Source: an uncultured Myxococcales bacterium
Lineage (GTDB): Bacteria > Myxococcota_A > Bradymonadia > UBA7976 > UBA1532
Direction of reading: 5' to 3'
DNA length: 49,316 nucleotides
Assembly: GCA_903847385.1 (NCBI GenBank)
Contig: CAINDO010000432.1
Coordinates: 1-49,316, forward strand
The notes below the pieces were generated by a model. That model was not told the DNA's origin, made no database searches, and was given only the letters and a program-made list of their open reading frames with translations. How positions within the stretch are numbered: position 1 is the first letter of the stretch; each line of letters starts with the position of its first letter. Of the stretch, positions 42,676-49,316 are shown in pieces. A program made the position numbers and the translations under genes.

Positions 42676-43284
42676 ATGAAGTTTCGTCCGCTGCTCTCGT
42701 CCGCCGCCTTCGGCCTCGTGTTCGCCCTGGCCGGCACCGCCCTCGCCGCCGGACCGGCGCACCAGTTCGCCACGGATCGCGCCCGCGTGACCTTCCACGC
42801 CGACACGCCCATGCAGGCCATCGACGCCACCAGCACCGAGGGCGCGTTCACCTACGACGCCCAGACCGGTGACTTCTCGGCCACGGTCCCCGTCGCCTCG
42901 TTCAAGTTCCAGAACGCGCAGATGGAGACCAACTTCCAGACCGGCCACGTGGCGGTCAACGAGCCCGGCCCCAAGAACGCCAAGGGCGAGCCGAATTTTC
43001 CCAACAAGTTCACCACGCTGACGGGCAAGCTCGAGAAGCCCATCGACGTCTCGAAAGAGGGCAGCCACGAGGTCGCGCTCAAGGGGAAGCTGAGCTTCCA
43101 CGGGATCACGAAGGACGTCGTCGTGAAGGGCACCGTGACCGTGAAGGGCACGGACCTGGTCGTCGCCGCCAAGCTGGACGTCGCGCCCAAGGAGTACAAC
43201 GTGCCGCTGCCCAAGCTCGGCGACAAGGAGATCGGCGCGACCGTGAGCGTGGTGGTCGACGCCACGCTCAGCGCCAAGCCCTGA
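42676..43284 (+). CDS. YceI-family periplasmic protein
   Basis: 202 residues. Sec signal ending ALA-AGPAHQ near 26. The mature protein is one YceI (lipocalin-like) barrel, which in known members binds long isoprenoid lipids: VTFHADTPMQAIDATSTEG, FKFQNAQMETNFQTGHV, NKFTTLTGKL, GKLSFHGITKDVVVKGTV and VAPKEYNVPLPKLGDKEIG are recognisable strands. GGGAGG precedes the ATG by eight bases. A second, diverged YceI gene follows after 13 bp, so the two arose by tandem duplication and are probably co-transcribed. Confidence 0.9.
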   Translation: MKFRPLLSSAAFGLVFALAGTALAAGPAHQFATDRARVTFHADTPMQAIDATSTEGAFTYDAQTGDFSATVPVASFKFQNAQMETNFQTGHVAVNEPGPKNAKGEPNFPNKFTTLTGKLEKPIDVSKEGSHEVALKGKLSFHGITKDVVVKGTVTVKGTDLVVAAKLDVAPKEYNVPLPKLGDKEIGATVSVVVDATLSAKP

Positions 43285-43297
43285 GCGGGCGGCCGGC

Positions 43298-43888
43298 ATG
43301 CGACTCGCCGTTCTTCTTCTGCTCGCTCTGTCGTGGTCGCTGACGGCCGCCGCGCAGACCCCGGCCGTCTGGCTGACGGACAAGGGGACGGTGAAGTTCC
43401 ACGCCGACAGCCCCATGCAGGCCATCGACGCCACCAGCCAGGTCGGCACCTTCGTCTACGACGGCAAGGGCGGCTTCGTCGGCAGCGTGGCCATGTCCAG
43501 CTTCGAGTTCACCAACGGCCTCCTGCGCTCGCACTTCAACGAGAGCTACCTGGAGTCCGAGAAGCCCGGCCCCGCCGACGCCGCGGGCAAGCCGACCTTC
43601 CCCTACCAGCTCGCCGTCGTGACGGGCAAGCTCGTCGCCCCGCTGGACACGACGAAACCCGGCCCCGTCGAGGTCAGCCTGAAGGCCCGCTTCACCTGCC
43701 ACGGGGTGACCGTGGAGCGGGTGTTCCGCGGCACGGTCACGCCGCAGGGGGACACGATGGCGCTGAAGGTGAAGTTCGACCTCGCGCCCAAGGACTTCGG
43801 CATCCCCCTGCCGACCATCGGTGATGCGCCGATGTTCCAGACGGTCGAGGTGACCGTCGAGGGCACGCTGCGGCGTCAGCCCGGCTGA
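43298..43888 (+). CDS. YceI-family periplasmic protein, second copy
   Basis: 196 residues with a signal peptide ending AAA-QTP near 22. It is a paralogue of the preceding gene: VKFHADSPMQAIDATSQVG and LAPKDFGIPLPTIGDAP align with VTFHADTPMQAIDATSTEG and VAPKEYNVPLPKLGDKE. The middle has diverged and includes a Cys (RFTCHGVTVERVFRG) absent from copy one. A heterodimer or a specialised copy is possible. Its 3' end overlaps the end of the Hsp70-like gene on the other strand by 13 bp. Confidence 0.88.
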   Translation: MRLAVLLLLALSWSLTAAAQTPAVWLTDKGTVKFHADSPMQAIDATSQVGTFVYDGKGGFVGSVAMSSFEFTNGLLRSHFNESYLESEKPGPADAAGKPTFPYQLAVVTGKLVAPLDTTKPGPVEVSLKARFTCHGVTVERVFRGTVTPQGDTMALKVKFDLAPKDFGIPLPTIGDAPMFQTVEVTVEGTLRRQPG

Positions 43889-45192
43889 GCCTGCGCGGCG
43901 GTCACCCGCTGCCGGCGCGCGACCTCGGCGAGGCCGTACACCACGCTGGTGAGCTCGTTGCCGCCCGACAGCCGGGCCGCTCCGAAGCGCGCCTCGAAGA
44001 TGCGCCGCACCGCCGGCACGAACGCCGTGCCGCCCGTGAGGAACACGCGGTCGACGTCGCGCGCGTCCAGCCCCGCCGAGGTCAGCGACTCTTCGATCCC
44101 GGCCTCGATCTGCGAGAGCTCCGGGGCGATCCAGCCCTCGAAGTCGGCGCGGGTGACCGGCGCCGATATGCACACGTCCGCGTGGTCGAAGACCAGCCGC
44201 GTCGAGGTCTCCGACGACAGCGCGACCTTGGTGCGCTCCACCGACCGGTAGAGGTGAAAGCCCAGGTTCTCGCGCACCAGCGACATGAGCATCTGGATGC
44301 GGTCCGGGGCGTCGCTGCCGTCGGCGATCTCGCGCAGCAGGTGCATCGTCTCCGTGGCGCGCAGGAACGACAGGTGGTGCCAGCGCTCCAGGTTCTTGTA
44401 GATCCAGCGGGGCACCTCGATGGGCTTGTCCCCGGCCAGGCGGCCGCGCCGGTAGTGCGTGCCCATACCCAGGCGCGGCGCGACGACGTGCTGCACGATG
44501 CGCGCGTCGAAGCGGTCGCCGGCCAGGGGCACGCCGGCGGTGGAGAGCACGCGGCGCTCGGCGCCGACCTCCATCACGGAGAAGTCGCTCGTGCCGCCGC
44601 CGAAGTCGCCCACCAGCACCACGCTGCTGCGCCCGGCGGCCACGTGGGCGGCCTCGTAGGCCAGCGCGGCGGCCACGGGCTCCGGCGCCAGCTCGATCTC
44701 GGTGAATCCGGCGAAGGCGAAGGCCTTCTGCAGGCGCTCGATGGCCAGGGCGTCCGGGTGGTCGTCGTCGTCCGCGTCCTTGACGAAACGCACGGGGCGA
44801 CCGACCACCGCGTGGTGACCCAGCGGCCCCAGCTCACGCTCCGCCGCGGCCCGCATACGCTTCAGGAACGCCCCCAGGATGTCCTCGAGCGCGTAGGCCC
44901 GGTTGTAGACCTGCGTGCGGGTGACCAGTTTGCTCGGCAGGAAGGACTTGAGCGACTGCATCAGCCGCCCCTCCTCGCCGGCGATGTACGCCTCCATGCC
45001 CTCGGGGCCGGCCTTCACGCCGGGCACCGCGCGGCCCGCCTCGGGCGGCTCGAAGAAGATCACCGAGCGGTAGTAGGACAGGAAGTCGCCGAAGGCGGGG
45101 AACCGCGCCACCCGCACCGTGCCGTCGGCCAGGGCGACGGAGACGGCGCTGTTGGTGGTGCCGAAATCGATGCCGACGCCGTCGATGCGCAT
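43876..45192 (-). CDS. Hsp70-like ATPase without substrate-binding domain (YegD type)
   Basis: 438 residues, cytoplasmic. All three nucleotide motifs of the actin/Hsp70 fold are present: GIDFGTTNSAVSVAL (phosphate 1, residues 7-21), VVLVGDFGGGTSDFSV (phosphate 2, about 190) and VFLTGGTAFVPAVRRIF (adenosine, about 385). The protein ends right after the ATPase domain, so it lacks the peptide-binding half of DnaK, like E. coli YegD. It is the last gene of a minus-strand cluster with a degenerate kinase (77 bp upstream), a lipoprotein and a zinc-ribbon membrane protein; I infer they act together. No DnaJ or GrpE is nearby. Confidence 0.9.
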   Translation of the reverse strand: MRIDGVGIDFGTTNSAVSVALADGTVRVARFPAFGDFLSYYRSVIFFEPPEAGRAVPGVKAGPEGMEAYIAGEEGRLMQSLKSFLPSKLVTRTQVYNRAYALEDILGAFLKRMRAAAERELGPLGHHAVVGRPVRFVKDADDDDHPDALAIERLQKAFAFAGFTEIELAPEPVAAALAYEAAHVAAGRSSVVLVGDFGGGTSDFSVMEVGAERRVLSTAGVPLAGDRFDARIVQHVVAPRLGMGTHYRRGRLAGDKPIEVPRWIYKNLERWHHLSFLRATETMHLLREIADGSDAPDRIQMLMSLVRENLGFHLYRSVERTKVALSSETSTRLVFDHADVCISAPVTRADFEGWIAPELSQIEAGIEESLTSAGLDARDVDRVFLTGGTAFVPAVRRIFEARFGAARLSGGNELTSVVYGLAEVARRQRVTAAQAQPG

Positions 45193-45269
45193 GGGGGCGC
45201 ATCTTCCGCGGCGCGACCGGCGGCGGCGAGAAAAACGAGCGAAATCGACCGGATGGACCCGGCCGACGC

Positions 45270-46466
45270 TCAGAAGAGGGCCAGCAGCGCCCCCGTGGCC
45301 ACGCCGGCCAGCGCCCAGGCCCAGTAGCGGGGCGCGGGCAGGCTCACCGGCTGCGCGCTCGGGAGCGATACGTCGCTCGCCGACTCGACGACGACGGGCG
45401 CGGGCTGCGTCCCTGCGGGCGCGGCGGCGACGCTGTCGGCGGGCGAACCCGGGACGATCTCCGGGGCGGTGCCCTCGGTGTCCAGCATCTCGGACATCGG
45501 CAGCGCAACGGAGCCGGCCACCCGCGTCGCCGGCGCCTCCAGGGCGGCCTCGAGCGCGTTGACCAGGGCGCCCGCGTCCACGAAACGCTCGCCGAGCGAC
45601 TTGGCCATGGCGCGGCCGATCACCGCCTCGACCTCGGGCGTGAAGTCCGCCGCACTCACCAGCTTGGAAGGCCGCACCGGCGAGGCGTGCAGATGCAACC
45701 ACCGCACGCGCGACACCGGATCGCGATCCTGCTCGCTCGCGCGGGGATCCTCGGGCCGGTAGGGCAGCATCTGCGTGAGCATCCGGTAGGCCAGCACGCC
45801 CAGCGCATACACGTCCGAGGCCGGAGAGCGCGCCTGCCCCGTGAGGCACTCGGGCGCCATGTAGGCCACCTGCCCCGTGGCGCCGCCCATGGGCCCCATG
45901 TTGAGCACGCCGGGCACGCCGGCGTCCGTGACCTTGACGACGCGGACGTCCTGCGGCTCCTCGCCGGCCATCTCCACGAGCACGTGGTTGGGGCGAACGT
46001 CGCCGTGCACCACGCCGCGCTCGTGCAGCGCCGCGCAACCGCGGGCGATGCGCAGGAAGATCTCCAGCGTCGTCTCGGTGGGCAGGCGCCGACGGCCGCC
46101 CAGCACGCGGTCGAGCGTGACCTGCGGCAGCCACTCGGCCACCACGAAGGGGCTCTCGTCCGGCAGGAGCGCGACGTCGTACACGCGCTCCAGGTTGGGG
46201 TGGTCGGCGTCCCGCAGGGCCCGGATGACCGTGCGCAGGCGCTCGGCCACGTCCGGCTCGCGGGCCTCGGCCACGGTCACCACCTTGAGCGCGCGGCGCA
46301 TCTGGCCGACGCCCGGGGGCTCGACCTCGTAGATGACGGCGCGGGGTCCGGCGTGTTTGAGCGCCAGCACGCGGAACCGACCGGAGACGATCTCCCCCAC
46401 GAGCGCGTACGGATCATGCGCGCCGAGGTTGTCGGGTGAGTTCAATCGTTCGAGCGGCGCGGCCAT
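45270..46466 (-). CDS. Tail-anchored Ser/Thr kinase homologue, probably a pseudokinase
   Basis: 398 residues. Kinase fold about 25-285. The beta-3 Lys is present (RRALKVV), but the glycine-rich loop is replaced (KHAGPRAVIYEV). The catalytic loop reads VVHGDVRPNHVL, so HRD is HGD, the usual Lys is Arg and the metal-binding Asn position holds His; DFG is DAG. The APE motif (YMAPECL) and the DVYALGVLAYRML helix are intact. A Pro/Ala linker leads to a hydrophobic segment at the very end (YWAWALAGVATGALLALF), a C-terminal membrane anchor facing the cytoplasm. Such changes suggest weak or no phosphotransfer and a role as a binding or sensing domain. GAGGAG precedes the ATG. Clustered with a YegD-like Hsp70. 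Confidence 0.82.
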   Translation of the reverse strand: MAAPLERLNSPDNLGAHDPYALVGEIVSGRFRVLALKHAGPRAVIYEVEPPGVGQMRRALKVVTVAEAREPDVAERLRTVIRALRDADHPNLERVYDVALLPDESPFVVAEWLPQVTLDRVLGGRRRLPTETTLEIFLRIARGCAALHERGVVHGDVRPNHVLVEMAGEEPQDVRVVKVTDAGVPGVLNMGPMGGATGQVAYMAPECLTGQARSPASDVYALGVLAYRMLTQMLPYRPEDPRASEQDRDPVSRVRWLHLHASPVRPSKLVSAADFTPEVEAVIGRAMAKSLGERFVDAGALVNALEAALEAPATRVAGSVALPMSEMLDTEGTAPEIVPGSPADSVAAAPAGTQPAPVVVESASDVSLPSAQPVSLPAPRYWAWALAGVATGALLALF

Positions 46467-46546
46467 TGCGGACTCCTCTCACCGCGTATCGGCCGCCGGC
46501 GACGGCCGAGTGAGCGGGCGGGTTCCCCATGACTGCGGAACGGCGC

Positions 46547-47497
46547 TTACTCCGCGGTCAGGCGGCGCACCAGGGCGTCCACGGCGGCCTGGGATTTCAG
46601 GGCGCCCTTGGGATCGGCGAGCACCAGCGTGTCCTGGGTGGAGGGCGGCCGCGGCCCGGCGGGGGCGTGGGCGTCGTACACGTCCGGGGGCAGGTAAACG
46701 AACTTCGCCGGCCCCAGGCTCGACGCCGCGCCCGGCGCCGGCGCGTCCTCCTGCAGCACGGAGTCGGCGAGCACCATCAAGCGCGCGGCGAGGGCCTGGG
46801 CGTCCGCCTCGGCCACCGGGTAGATGGCCAGCTCCGTGCGGCCGAAGCTGCGCAGGCCGTGCGTCTGCAGGGCGCGCAGCGGTCCATCGCCGGTGGTGTC
46901 GACCCGCACATGTTCGGTCACGGCGAAGTGCTTCTCGACCCACAGCGGCGCCCAGGCCGCGGGGGCGAACCACTTGCCCATGGCCGGATCCCGCACGAGC
47001 CCCTTGGTCAGGCTGGCGACGGCGCCGGTGACCTGGATGGCCACCTGCGCGCCCAGCAGGGCCGAGGTCGACGGCTTGCAGGAGATCTCGGCCGTCGTCG
47101 TCGACGCCGCGAGCTGCTCGGCCTCGGCCATCGTCAGGCCCCAGCGGGCGTACTCGGGTTCGATCTTGGGCGAGGGCAGGACGTCGTCACCCAGCTTGGG
47201 GGTGGGCTGCACGGAGCACCGCACGCCCTGCGACTCGATCACGCGGCCCTCGGCCTCGTCGCCGACGTCGGCCACGAGGCCGAGTTTTGCCAGCGTCGAC
47301 TCCAGCGCGTCGACCCCGGGCAGGGCGCCGGTGTGGGCCACCTGGTAGACCTTGGCGGCGCTCAGCTTGGGCGGGTTGCCGGCGGGGGGCGCCACCGCGG
47401 CCCAGGTCGAGGGGCCCGTCGGCGCCGGGGCCGGCGGGGGCGAACCGCCGCAGGCGGTCAGGGCGAGCAGCACGAACGGGGAAAAGGGCAGGCGCAT
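46547..47497 (-). CDS. Lipoprotein of the kinase/Hsp70 cluster
   Basis: 316 residues. Signal with lipobox LTAC (Cys about 16), Pro-rich tether to about 45, then a mixed fold with one Cys pair (VRCSVQ and EISCKPS). No recognised family, though the central part (VIESQGVRCSVQPTPKLGDD and WGLTMAEAEQLAAS) looks conserved. GAGGAGG lies before the ATG, typical for well-translated genes here. Located 80 bp after the stop-side neighbour's 5' start and 38 bp below the zinc-ribbon/ExbD-like gene on the same strand, so it is likely in the same operon and works in the envelope next to the anchored kinase. Confidence 0.75.
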   Translation of the reverse strand: MRLPFSPFVLLALTACGGSPPPAPAPTGPSTWAAVAPPAGNPPKLSAAKVYQVAHTGALPGVDALESTLAKLGLVADVGDEAEGRVIESQGVRCSVQPTPKLGDDVLPSPKIEPEYARWGLTMAEAEQLAASTTTAEISCKPSTSALLGAQVAIQVTGAVASLTKGLVRDPAMGKWFAPAAWAPLWVEKHFAVTEHVRVDTTGDGPLRALQTHGLRSFGRTELAIYPVAEADAQALAARLMVLADSVLQEDAPAPGAASSLGPAKFVYLPPDVYDAHAPAGPRPPSTQDTLVLADPKGALKSQAAVDALVRRLTAE

Positions 47498-47535
47498 ACG
47501 GAGCCTCCTCTCGGGCGGGACGCCGGAGGCCAGGA

Positions 47536-49290
47536 TCAGCGAATGGCCAGCGAGACCTCGGAGAACAGGGGCTTCCCGTTCAGGGAAGACACCCGGTCGA
47601 CGACGCTGGCGAGCTGCTCCATGGTCATCTCCGGATTGGGATAGATGAGCGCGCGCTTCACGGAGGGTTGGGCCGCGAGGATGGTCTGGATGCGGGCGAC
47701 GACGCCGTCGAGGTCCGGGCGGGTGCCGCCGGCGTCCTTGTGGGGCACGGCCACGCCGTCGCTGAGCACGGTGCCGTTGGCGTCCTGGGCGTCCACCTTC
47801 ACGCTGATGCTGCCGACGCTGATGATCATCGCGCCGCCCGTGGGCAGCGGCACGCCCGAGGGCTGCAGGGTGAACGCCAGCGATGCCCGGCCGTCCCCCC
47901 CGCGATCGACGCCGAGGCCGAACTGCCGGAAGCCGGCCTTGTGGGCCGAGTAGACGAGCCGGATGGCGGTGCGGGCGTCCGCGCGGTAGTCCAGGGCCAT
48001 CACGAGGCGGCCGGGGTTGCCGCCGAGGTTGCCCTCGAGCATCGACTTGAGCGGCTTGACCCACTCACCGCCGGCGTCCTTGTCGATCTGGGGCTCGGGC
48101 AGCGTGAGCGAGGGCAGGCCCGGCACGCCGCCGAAGCTGGTGGACAGGCCCTCGGGGCCGCCGACCAGGAACGGGGCGTCCGACATGATCGGATCGCCGC
48201 CCTTGGCGCGGGGCAGCTCCGCCTGGGCGTCGCCGAGCGCGGTGGCGAGCTTGTCGCCCGTGGCCTCGGCCGCGGTGCTGCCCGGCGCGCCCGAGGGCTC
48301 GGCGGCGGGCTCGCCGACGGGCGCCGCGGGGGTCTTGTCGCGGGTGAGGAAGAAGGCCGCCGCGCCGCCACCGCCGAGCAGGACGAACGCGACGAGGCCG
48401 ATGATCAGGCCCTTCTTCGAGCCGCTGCCGGCGGGGGCGCGGGCCGCGGTCGACACGGGCGCCGGGGCGAGCGTGGGCTGCGGCACGCCCACGGCGGGCA
48501 TGGACGCGGTGCGCCGGATGTCGCCGCTCGCCCGCGGGGGAGGCTGCGTGGTGCGCGGCGGGGGCTGCGTGGCCCGGGGCGAGGGCGCCGGCGGGCCGAT
48601 CGGCTCCAGCGGCGGGGGCGGCTCCGGCCTTTTGACGGGCGGCGGCGTGTCCACGGGCGAGAAGGTGGGGGGTGGCACGGGGGCGTCCAGCACGGGGATG
48701 CCCTCGATGCGCGTGTGCCGGCCGCTGACCTTGTCCGAGACGTTGCCGAAGCGGGCCTCCTGCGAGGCCGTGGGCGGCGCCAGCGGCGAGGCCGACGTGT
48801 CGATCGCCATCGTGCGCTGGGGCTCGGGCTCGTCCATCACCGGCGGCCGGACGTCCGCCACCATCGCCTCGATGGCGGCCTGGTTGCCGGAGACGTCGAG
48901 GATGCGGGTGGCGTTGGGGCCCTTGCCCCCGGGGAGCTGGTCGAGCTGCGGCGCGGGCGTGGGCACCTGGGCCGTGGGGCGGGCCTGGGCCATCTCGCTG
49001 CTCAGGCTGGCCTGGCGCGCCGCGAGCTGCTCGCGCACCGCCGAGGACAGGCCGTCGAAGGCGTGCGTGGCCACGATGGCCGGGTTCACCGGCGCGGGCA
49101 CGGCCTCGCCGAGCAGCGTGGACTGCTGGGCCTCGGCCTCTTCGCCGTAGAGCTCGCTCTCGAGGGCCTGCTCGTCCGGCGGCGTATAGGGCTCGAGCGG
49201 CTGCCCGCACTGCGGGCACGGCATGCCGCCCGACGGGGAGTCGTCCACGTCGAACAGCAGTTCGCAATGATAACAGGCTCGGTAGGCCAC
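47536..49290 (-). CDS. Zinc-ribbon, single-pass membrane protein with ExbD/TolR-like periplasmic repeats
   Basis: 584 residues from a GTG. The N-terminus is a zinc ribbon (CYHC at 6-9, CPQC about 25). A long disordered Pro-rich cytoplasmic part (60-290) follows, with repeats such as ATQPPPRTTQPPPRASGD. One membrane helix (GLIIGLVAFVLLGGGGAAAF, about 297-316) leads to a periplasmic part with two stretches that look like ExbD/TolR domains: MALDYRADARTAIRLVYSAHKAGFR and, more completely, ISVKVDAQDANGTVLSDGVA followed by NPEMTMEQLASVVDRVSSL. The design is like myxobacterial gliding/secretion adaptor proteins with N-terminal zinc ribbons. First gene of a four-gene minus-strand cluster. Confidence 0.75.
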   Translation of the reverse strand: MAYRACYHCELLFDVDDSPSGGMPCPQCGQPLEPYTPPDEQALESELYGEEAEAQQSTLLGEAVPAPVNPAIVATHAFDGLSSAVREQLAARQASLSSEMAQARPTAQVPTPAPQLDQLPGGKGPNATRILDVSGNQAAIEAMVADVRPPVMDEPEPQRTMAIDTSASPLAPPTASQEARFGNVSDKVSGRHTRIEGIPVLDAPVPPPTFSPVDTPPPVKRPEPPPPLEPIGPPAPSPRATQPPPRTTQPPPRASGDIRRTASMPAVGVPQPTLAPAPVSTAARAPAGSGSKKGLIIGLVAFVLLGGGGAAAFFLTRDKTPAAPVGEPAAEPSGAPGSTAAEATGDKLATALGDAQAELPRAKGGDPIMSDAPFLVGGPEGLSTSFGGVPGLPSLTLPEPQIDKDAGGEWVKPLKSMLEGNLGGNPGRLVMALDYRADARTAIRLVYSAHKAGFRQFGLGVDRGGDGRASLAFTLQPSGVPLPTGGAMIISVGSISVKVDAQDANGTVLSDGVAVPHKDAGGTRPDLDGVVARIQTILAAQPSVKRALIYPNPEMTMEQLASVVDRVSSLNGKPLFSEVSLAIR

Positions 49291-49316
49291 GGCGGGCAGA
49301 CCATACCACGCAATCG

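Overview
The window is one very GC-rich (about 70% or more by eye), tightly packed bacterial chromosome segment. The cell is Gram-negative-like: there are many lipoproteins with Asp/Ala/Pro-rich tethers, a Tat substrate, eukaryote-like Ser/Thr kinases, a sigma54 activator, DUF1592/DUF1552 proteins and multihaem cytochromes. This combination suggests a myxobacterium or another former deltaproteobacterium (Myxococcota/Bradymonadota type). That placement is inferred from gene content; there is no rRNA in the window.

Layout. 1-6.5 kb (+): the tail of an unknown protein, metG, a PAS protein, a secreted beta/gamma-crystallin-like protein, a metallo-beta-lactamase-like protein and a coupled sigma factor. 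6.5-12.9 kb (-): a large Ser/Thr kinase-ATPase and a secreted protein with dockerin-like repeats. 13.1-16.5 kb (+): a CocE-type hydrolase lipoprotein coupled to an ADP-ribosylglycohydrolase. 16.5-22 kb: an esterase, a beta-propeller lipoprotein, an aminopeptidase-like protein and a lone receiver-like protein. 22.1-23.8 kb (+): a metallo-beta-lactamase lipoprotein and an ArsR-rhodanese regulator behind a promoter overlapped by a perfect palindrome. 23.8-27.9 kb (+): a DUF1592 / DUF1552 / lipoprotein operon.

27.9-33.3 kb is the most interesting part. A membrane histidine kinase carries the GGxxNPF quinone-site motif known from RegB. It is coupled to an NtrC-type sigma54 activator. Downstream, behind a candidate -24/-12 promoter, lies a predicted surface lipoprotein made of 40 perfect Gly-X-Y (collagen) triplets, a small beta-sandwich and an octahaem hydroxylamine-oxidoreductase-like domain. 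I read this as a redox-controlled extracytoplasmic electron-transfer or nitrogen-oxide module on a collagen stalk.

33.3-37.4 kb is a patch of rearranged DNA. It holds a 3' fragment of a BPI-like gene, an IS1182-type element, a metallopeptidase gene cut off at its 5' end, a Cys-rich lipoprotein, a 69-bp remnant of a DUF1552 gene and an antitoxin whose toxin gene stops after five codons. It is flanked by a 162-bp direct repeat. The intact BPI-like gene (37.2-39.1 kb, -) encodes a lipoprotein that looks like a two-barrel lipid-binding protein.

39.2-43.9 kb holds a small Ala/Pro-rich protein, a lipoprotein, a UlaG-like hydrolase and two YceI paralogues. 43.9-49.3 kb (-) is a four-gene cluster: a zinc-ribbon/membrane/ExbD-like protein, a lipoprotein, a tail-anchored degenerate kinase and a YegD-like Hsp70. 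I saw no tRNA, rRNA or CRISPR array.
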